A DNA stretch of 17,867 nt from Desulfobulbaceae bacterium (lineage in GTDB: Bacteria > Desulfobacterota > Desulfobulbia > Desulfobulbales > SURF-16): assembly GCA_023230525.1 (NCBI GenBank), contig JALNXE010000091.1, forward strand, positions 1-17,867, read 5' to 3'. The first letter of the stretch is position 1. Each line of letters starts with the position of its first letter. Below, one piece after another: positions 13,870-17,867 of the stretch. The translations under genes were made by a program, and so were the position numbers. Below the pieces are notes generated by a model. The model did no database searches and was not told where the DNA came from. It saw only the letters and a program-made list of their open reading frames with translations.

Positions 13870-15312
13870 ATGTCCAATAACGACCAGAATACCAACCAGG
13901 AGTATGATCCCCGGAACACCGAAGAGGGGAAAGGCGCCCTGGACCGCCTGATCCAGGGCCTGTGGCGTTCGCCTCTTGGGGTTCTCGGTGTCGGCATCAC
14001 CACCATCAGCATCACCCTGATTATGATCGGCATGATCATCGACATGCTCGGCCTTATCAAAAACCCATACGCCTCGCTGGTGACCTATACCATCCTGCCC
14101 GCCCTCATGCTGTTCGGGCTGTTCCTGATTCCCATTGCCATTTATCTGCAGCGCCGGAAATGGCGCAAATACGGCATGGACCGCGACCAGATAATTATCA
14201 ACCTGAGTAATCCGAAACACAGGTTAGCCCTGATCGGTTTTATCGTCCTGACGGTGGCCAATGTCTCCCTCCTGGCCATCATCAGCTACGAGGGCTACCA
14301 TTTCACCGACTCCCCTTACTTCTGCGGCATGGTCTGTCATCAGGTGATGGAACCGGAGTACGTGGCCTATCAGCGTTCAGCCCACTCCCGGGTCGCCTGT
14401 GTCGAGTGCCACATCGGTCCTGGCGCCGAGTGGTATGCCAAGGCCAAAATTTCCGGCCTGCGCCAGGTGGTGGCAGTCCTGCGCAATACTTACAATCGGC
14501 CGATTCCCGCCCCTGTCCATGAACTGCGTCCGGCCAGGGATACCTGCGAACAATGCCATTGGCCGGAAAAATTCCACGGCAAAAAAATCAAGCGATATGT
14601 CTCCTTCACCAATGACAACCAGAAAGAGCCGAAGATCACGGAAATCGCCCTGCACACCGGCGGCCATAATCCTGAGAACAATACATTTGAAGGAATCCAC
14701 TGGCATGTGAGCCAACAGGTTGAGGTAAGCTACCTGGCGGTTGATGAAAAACGCACCCAGATTGCCAGGGTCAAGGTTAAACGGCCGGACGGCACCACTG
14801 ACGAGTTTGTCAAAAGCGATATAGAGGTTCCGCAGAATACGGAACAGCAATGGCGGGTCATGGACTGCATTGACTGCCATAACCGGCCGACCCACATCTA
14901 TAATATGCCCGAGGAAAGGGTGGATTTCGGCCTGCTCAGCAAAAGAATCAACCCGGAAATCCCCGGTATCCGGGAAGACAGCCTGCAGGTCATTACCAAA
15001 GAGTATGCCTCGCGGGCCGAGGCCGAGGAGGCAATGATCAGTGATCTGCTTTTCCTGCAGAAAGAACGCTCCGCCGAGCAGGCGGCAAAATACAAGGAAG
15101 ATATCATCAAGGCCGGCTCTTTTCTGCTGGAGGCTTATCTGGGCAATGTCTGGCCGGATATGAAAGTGAAATGGGGCACCTACCCGGATCACCTGGGCCA
15201 CCAGAATGCCGAGGAGGGTTATGGCTGCTGGCGCTGCCACGACGAAGAACATCTCAACAAATCCGGGGAGACGATCTCCCAGGATTGCAGCCTGTGCCAC
15301 GACGAGCCATGA
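13870..15312 (+). CDS. Membrane-anchored NapC/NirT-type hexaheme cytochrome c, copy 2
   Basis: This is a 480-aa protein. The ATG at 13870 is preceded by GAGGGA ten bases upstream and lies 46 bp after copy 1, so they share an operon. It is a paralogue of copy 1 with the same plan: a longer acidic cytosolic N-terminus (1-30), three membrane helices (about 37-61, 69-94, 118-140), and six heme motifs: CGMVCH (152-157, CX3CH), CVECH (177-181), CEQCH (226-230), CIDCH (333-337), CWRCH (453-457) and CSLCH (473-477). Shared landmarks include the NTY-RPIP stretch, GIHWHVS and DCHNRPTH. The predicted role is quinol oxidation and electron transfer to a periplasmic carrier. Two divergent copies may differ in redox potential or form a heterocomplex. 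Confidence 0.9.
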   Translation: MSNNDQNTNQEYDPRNTEEGKGALDRLIQGLWRSPLGVLGVGITTISITLIMIGMIIDMLGLIKNPYASLVTYTILPALMLFGLFLIPIAIYLQRRKWRKYGMDRDQIIINLSNPKHRLALIGFIVLTVANVSLLAIISYEGYHFTDSPYFCGMVCHQVMEPEYVAYQRSAHSRVACVECHIGPGAEWYAKAKISGLRQVVAVLRNTYNRPIPAPVHELRPARDTCEQCHWPEKFHGKKIKRYVSFTNDNQKEPKITEIALHTGGHNPENNTFEGIHWHVSQQVEVSYLAVDEKRTQIARVKVKRPDGTTDEFVKSDIEVPQNTEQQWRVMDCIDCHNRPTHIYNMPEERVDFGLLSKRINPEIPGIREDSLQVITKEYASRAEAEEAMISDLLFLQKERSAEQAAKYKEDIIKAGSFLLEAYLGNVWPDMKVKWGTYPDHLGHQNAEEGYGCWRCHDEEHLNKSGETISQDCSLCHDEP

Positions 15313-15344
15313 GGTAGTTTTTTAGCGCTTGCTTTACGCCTGGC

Positions 15345-15378
15345 CGCCAACCGGGAGGGTAATCCTGCCCGGTTGGCG
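15345..15378 (+). terminator. 11-bp perfect stem-loop after the cytochrome operon
   Basis: CGCCAACCGGG (15345-15355) pairs with CCCGGTTGGCG (15368-15378) around a 12-base loop, 32 bases after the stop. The stem is very stable. The only T-run (nine T, 15428-15436) is 50 bases away, so this is a plausible but atypical terminator. Confidence 0.45.
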
Positions 15379-15569
15379 CCGCCTTCTCCATCCTGCCCGC
15401 AACCGGGCCAGTCCGTCGATTTCTCCGTTTTTTTTTGCACCTCCGCATCCCCGGGCCATCTCTTTTGCTCGACAGCTCCAACCACCAAGCCATTCACAAA
15501 AAAATATGGATTTTGCCCGGAATATGTTACTAAAATGCAGAGCAAATACATCCATCAACCTTAACCTGA

Positions 15570-16727
15570 TTGTTTAAGAAATTGACCGCACATACCGCCG
15601 GCACAACGGACACAAAATCACTGCAGCGCGCCTGGCTTCTGCAACTCTACAAGGAACACGAAAGGATCTGCTGGCAATATGGGGTCAGGCTGGCCGTGCC
15701 CATAATGGAGATCAGCACGTCCTCCGCCAATTGGGGCAGCTGGCATCCTGCCAGCAAAACCATCAGGATTTCGGACAGGCTCATCCAGCTCCACACCTGG
15801 GATGTGGTGATCAACATCCTCAAGCATGAAATGGCCCATCAGGTGGTCAGCGAACTGTTCCGCAGCCATGACGCCCACGGCAGTCTCTTTGACCAGGCCT
15901 GCGACCTGCTCGGCGTTCCCGGCGAATTCCGGGGCGCCAGCGGAGATCTGCCGCGAATGATCCTCGATGCCCGGGCAAGGGCAACCGCCAGTCCGCACCG
16001 CAACCTGCTGTTGAAAATAGAAAAACTGCTGGCCCTGGCGGAATCAGGCAACGAGCATGAGGCGCTGCTGGCCATGGAGAAAGCGAATTACCTGATCGCC
16101 AAATATAACATCAGGAGAATCGAACAGTCCCAGGAGGCCTGTTACGAATGCCTGATTATCAATCACAAAAGCAGGCGGATAGAAAATTATCAGCGCAAGA
16201 TCTGCTCCATCCTGGTCAACCACTTCTTTGTCAAGATCGTCCTCGCCGATCTTTTCGATGCGGAGCAATGCCGCACCCACAAAACCATCGAGATCCTGGG
16301 CACCAGCGAAAATGTCCTGATCGCCAACTATGTTTACTGTTTTCTGCTGGCCCAGATGGACTCCCTGTGGCGGCAGTTTCAACACAGCCATCAGACCACC
16401 GGCAGACAGAAACGATCATACTGCCTCGGGGTGCTGGAGGGATTCGCCGGAAAACTTGCCGGCCAGAAGCAACAGAACCTTCCCGGCGAAAATCATGCCC
16501 CCGCAATACCGGCCAATCTCTCCGTGCAGGTATGCAGCAATGACCAGGGGCTGATCCGCTTCATGGAAGAGCGGCACCCGCGCCTGTCGCGGAAGAAATT
16601 CTCCTCCGCCAGGGTGTATCTCAAGGAGTATGAGGCCGGTTGCCATGACGGCAGCAATCTTACCCTTAACAAAGGCATCTCCAGCGAGGACGGCTATCAG
16701 GGCAGAATGCTGCCCCACCGCCGCTGA
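15570..16727 (+). CDS. SprT-like / DUF2786 zinc-metalloprotease-like protein
   Basis: This frame gives up to 385 aa. The N-terminal SprT-like region (about 22-125) contains HEMAH (86-90) and a downstream HGSLFDQ (from about 103) that can supply the third zinc ligand. DUF2786 follows (about 146-183: KIEKLLALAESGNEHEALLAMEKANYLIAKYNI region). The C-terminal part (190-385) is unassigned. It is cytosolic. SprT/Spartan-like domains cleave proteins, classically DNA-protein crosslinks; that role here is inference. An in-frame TGA at 15567-15569 fixes the left limit. Start options are TTG 15570, TTG 15582 or a later non-ATG codon, none with a good ribosome-binding site. The first ATG (residue 46) would cut into the domain, so the start is uncertain. 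Confidence 0.75.
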   Translation: MFKKLTAHTAGTTDTKSLQRAWLLQLYKEHERICWQYGVRLAVPIMEISTSSANWGSWHPASKTIRISDRLIQLHTWDVVINILKHEMAHQVVSELFRSHDAHGSLFDQACDLLGVPGEFRGASGDLPRMILDARARATASPHRNLLLKIEKLLALAESGNEHEALLAMEKANYLIAKYNIRRIEQSQEACYECLIINHKSRRIENYQRKICSILVNHFFVKIVLADLFDAEQCRTHKTIEILGTSENVLIANYVYCFLLAQMDSLWRQFQHSHQTTGRQKRSYCLGVLEGFAGKLAGQKQQNLPGENHAPAIPANLSVQVCSNDQGLIRFMEERHPRLSRKKFSSARVYLKEYEAGCHDGSNLTLNKGISSEDGYQGRMLPHRR

Positions 16728-16737
16728 CGATCTCTGC

Positions 16738-17058
16738 ATGAAAAAAGACAATATTTTCCGCAAAATTCCGGCTGAATTACCGGAAGAACTTTTCGAAAAC
16801 ATCCTCGAACAGGGATCATTTACCCTGGAGCGCATCGTTTCCAGGGCCCATGCCACCCCTGCAGGCGAATGGTATGACCAGGAGAAAAACGAATGGGTCA
16901 TCCTGCTTAAGGGGTCTGCCGGTCTGCGTATTCAAGGCAGCGATGACCTGATTGTGCTTGCCCCGGGCGATTATCTTTTTCTGCCGGCCCATCTCAAACA
17001 CCGGGTTGAGTGGACAGCGCACGACAGGGAAACCATCTGGCTGGCCCTTCATTATTAA
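16738..17058 (+). CDS. Small cupin-domain protein
   Basis: This is a 106-aa protein; the ATG at 16738 lies 10 bases after the preceding stop, so co-transcription is likely. It is a single cupin beta-barrel: NEWVILLKGSAGLRI (51-65) is the first conserved strand pair, and APGDYLFLPAHLKHRVEWT (75-93) is the second cupin motif, with H85 and H88 as candidate metal ligands. The usual HxH of motif 1 is absent; only H38 (RAHATPAGEW) is nearby, so metal binding may be incomplete. Small stand-alone cupins of this sort are often annotated by fold only. Substrate is unknown. The ribosome-binding site is weak, so translational coupling to the SprT-like gene is possible. Confidence 0.8.
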   Translation: MKKDNIFRKIPAELPEELFENILEQGSFTLERIVSRAHATPAGEWYDQEKNEWVILLKGSAGLRIQGSDDLIVLAPGDYLFLPAHLKHRVEWTAHDRETIWLALHY

Positions 17059-17078
17059 CCCCGCCTGAGACCATCTGA

Positions 17079-17867
17079 ACAGCAGAGGAAAAGCAGCTCG
17101 AAGTGGTAAAACAGAACGCGGCACTAGAGAATGTGCGGCGTTTCTTTCTCGAATTCGAAAATATCGGGCTGATGCAGGGGTTTGATTCGGATGATTATAA
17201 AGCCGCCCTTGCCGACTATGACTCCATTCTCCAATTTTATTCCCAGGGCTTTGAGGATCTGTTGCTGATCTCCCAGAAAGGGGATGTGGTTTACTCTGTC
17301 AAGCGCCATTCGGATTTCGGTGCAAACCTGACCACCGGCCAATACAAGGATACGGGTTTATCCCAAGCCTTCAGCAAGGCCATCAAAGGAGAAATCGTCT
17401 TTGAAGATTTCGAATTTTACGCCCGACGGAATCCTCCCGCCAGGCCCTGGCCGGCAAAACCGGTTGCGGGATCAGCGCTAATTACCTCGGCGCCGAGGTC
17501 CTGAGTTCCTATACCCCGATAAAAATCGGCGACACGACCTGGGCAGTCATTGCGGAAATGAATAAAGCAGAGGCATTCACCTCCATCCAGGCCATCAAAC
17601 TGCTTACCGCCGCGCTGACCCTTATCTGTATTGTTGCCATTGTCGGCGTGGCGTTATTCATTACCCGCTCCATCTCAAAGCCCATCCACCACATCACCAA
17701 CAGTCTCAACCTGAATGCCGACCACGTCTTCACCGCCTCGCTTGAGGTGACGTCATCCAGCCACACTCTTGCCGAAGGTGCCTCCCAGCAGGCGGCTGCA
17801 CTTGAGGAAACCTCTTCCTCCCTGGAGGAAATGTCCTCCCTGACCCTGCAGAACGCCAATAACGCCA
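17079..17867 (+). pseudogene. Decayed methyl-accepting chemotaxis protein (internal deletion and frameshift), runs off the right edge
   Basis: The first frame opens after a TGA (17076-17078) with TAEEKQLEVVKQNAALENV and continues through a Cache-type sensor (FEDLLLISQKGDVVYSVKR...FEDFEFYA) to about 17423. It then reads RRNPP... to a TGA at 17502-17504. From about 17426 the homology continues in another frame: TESSRQALAGKTGCGISANY, then VLSSYTPIKIG, a membrane helix (about 17600-17670, LLTAALTLICIVAIVGVALF), a short HAMP-like link, and the signalling-helix start (GASQQAAALEETSSSLEEMS). The first membrane segment is absent, and roughly 80-100 sensor residues normally between FYAP and TE-SR seem missing. 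The longest intact frame is GTG 17103 to 17504 (133 aa). A sequencing or assembly error cannot be excluded. Confidence 0.75.

Noticed and set aside
15428..15436. Run of nine T as an intrinsic terminator for the cytochrome operon
   Set aside because: No stem ends directly before it. The strong stem at 15345-15378 is 50 bases upstream.

Overview
The window looks like a chromosomal segment of an anaerobic, cytochrome-rich deltaproteobacterium (Desulfobacterota, most likely near the Desulfobulbales or Desulfuromonadales). The grounds are NapC/NirT-type multiheme cytochromes, a sigma-54-dependent two-component pair, a double-DUF1566 protein, a chemoreceptor, and short dispersed repeats of types I associate with these genomes. 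This placement is inference; no rRNA or marker gene is present.

Layout. Positions 2-457 hold the 3' end of a flavodoxin-fold FMN reductase. A palindromic dispersed repeat follows, then two minus-strand genes: a small winged-helix/coiled-coil protein and a double-DUF1566 protein. Positions 2347-3780 are repeat-rich and contain one low-complexity protein with a recognisable promoter. Positions 3781-5912 carry a two-gene operon, a PhnD-like periplasmic binding protein and a membrane diguanylate cyclase. Positions 6243-9185 carry a histidine kinase and an NtrC-family sigma-54 activator. ftsH lies on the minus strand (9186-11042), stop-to-stop with the activator.

The most interesting part is 11363-15312. 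A perfect 14-bp inverted repeat and a well-spaced -24/-12 element precede two tandem paralogous single-span membrane peptides (77 and 73 aa) of a family I do not recognise. These are followed by two tandem paralogous inner-membrane hexaheme cytochromes. In both cytochromes the first heme site is CX3CH rather than CXXCH. I read this as a sigma-54-controlled quinol-oxidising electron-export module with duplicated small and large subunits. The kinase/activator pair just beyond ftsH is the natural candidate regulator. No terminal reductase or outer-membrane conduit is visible.

The right end holds a SprT-like/DUF2786 metalloprotease-like protein, a small cupin and a decayed methyl-accepting chemotaxis gene. 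The chemoreceptor lacks its first membrane segment and has an out-of-frame internal deletion.
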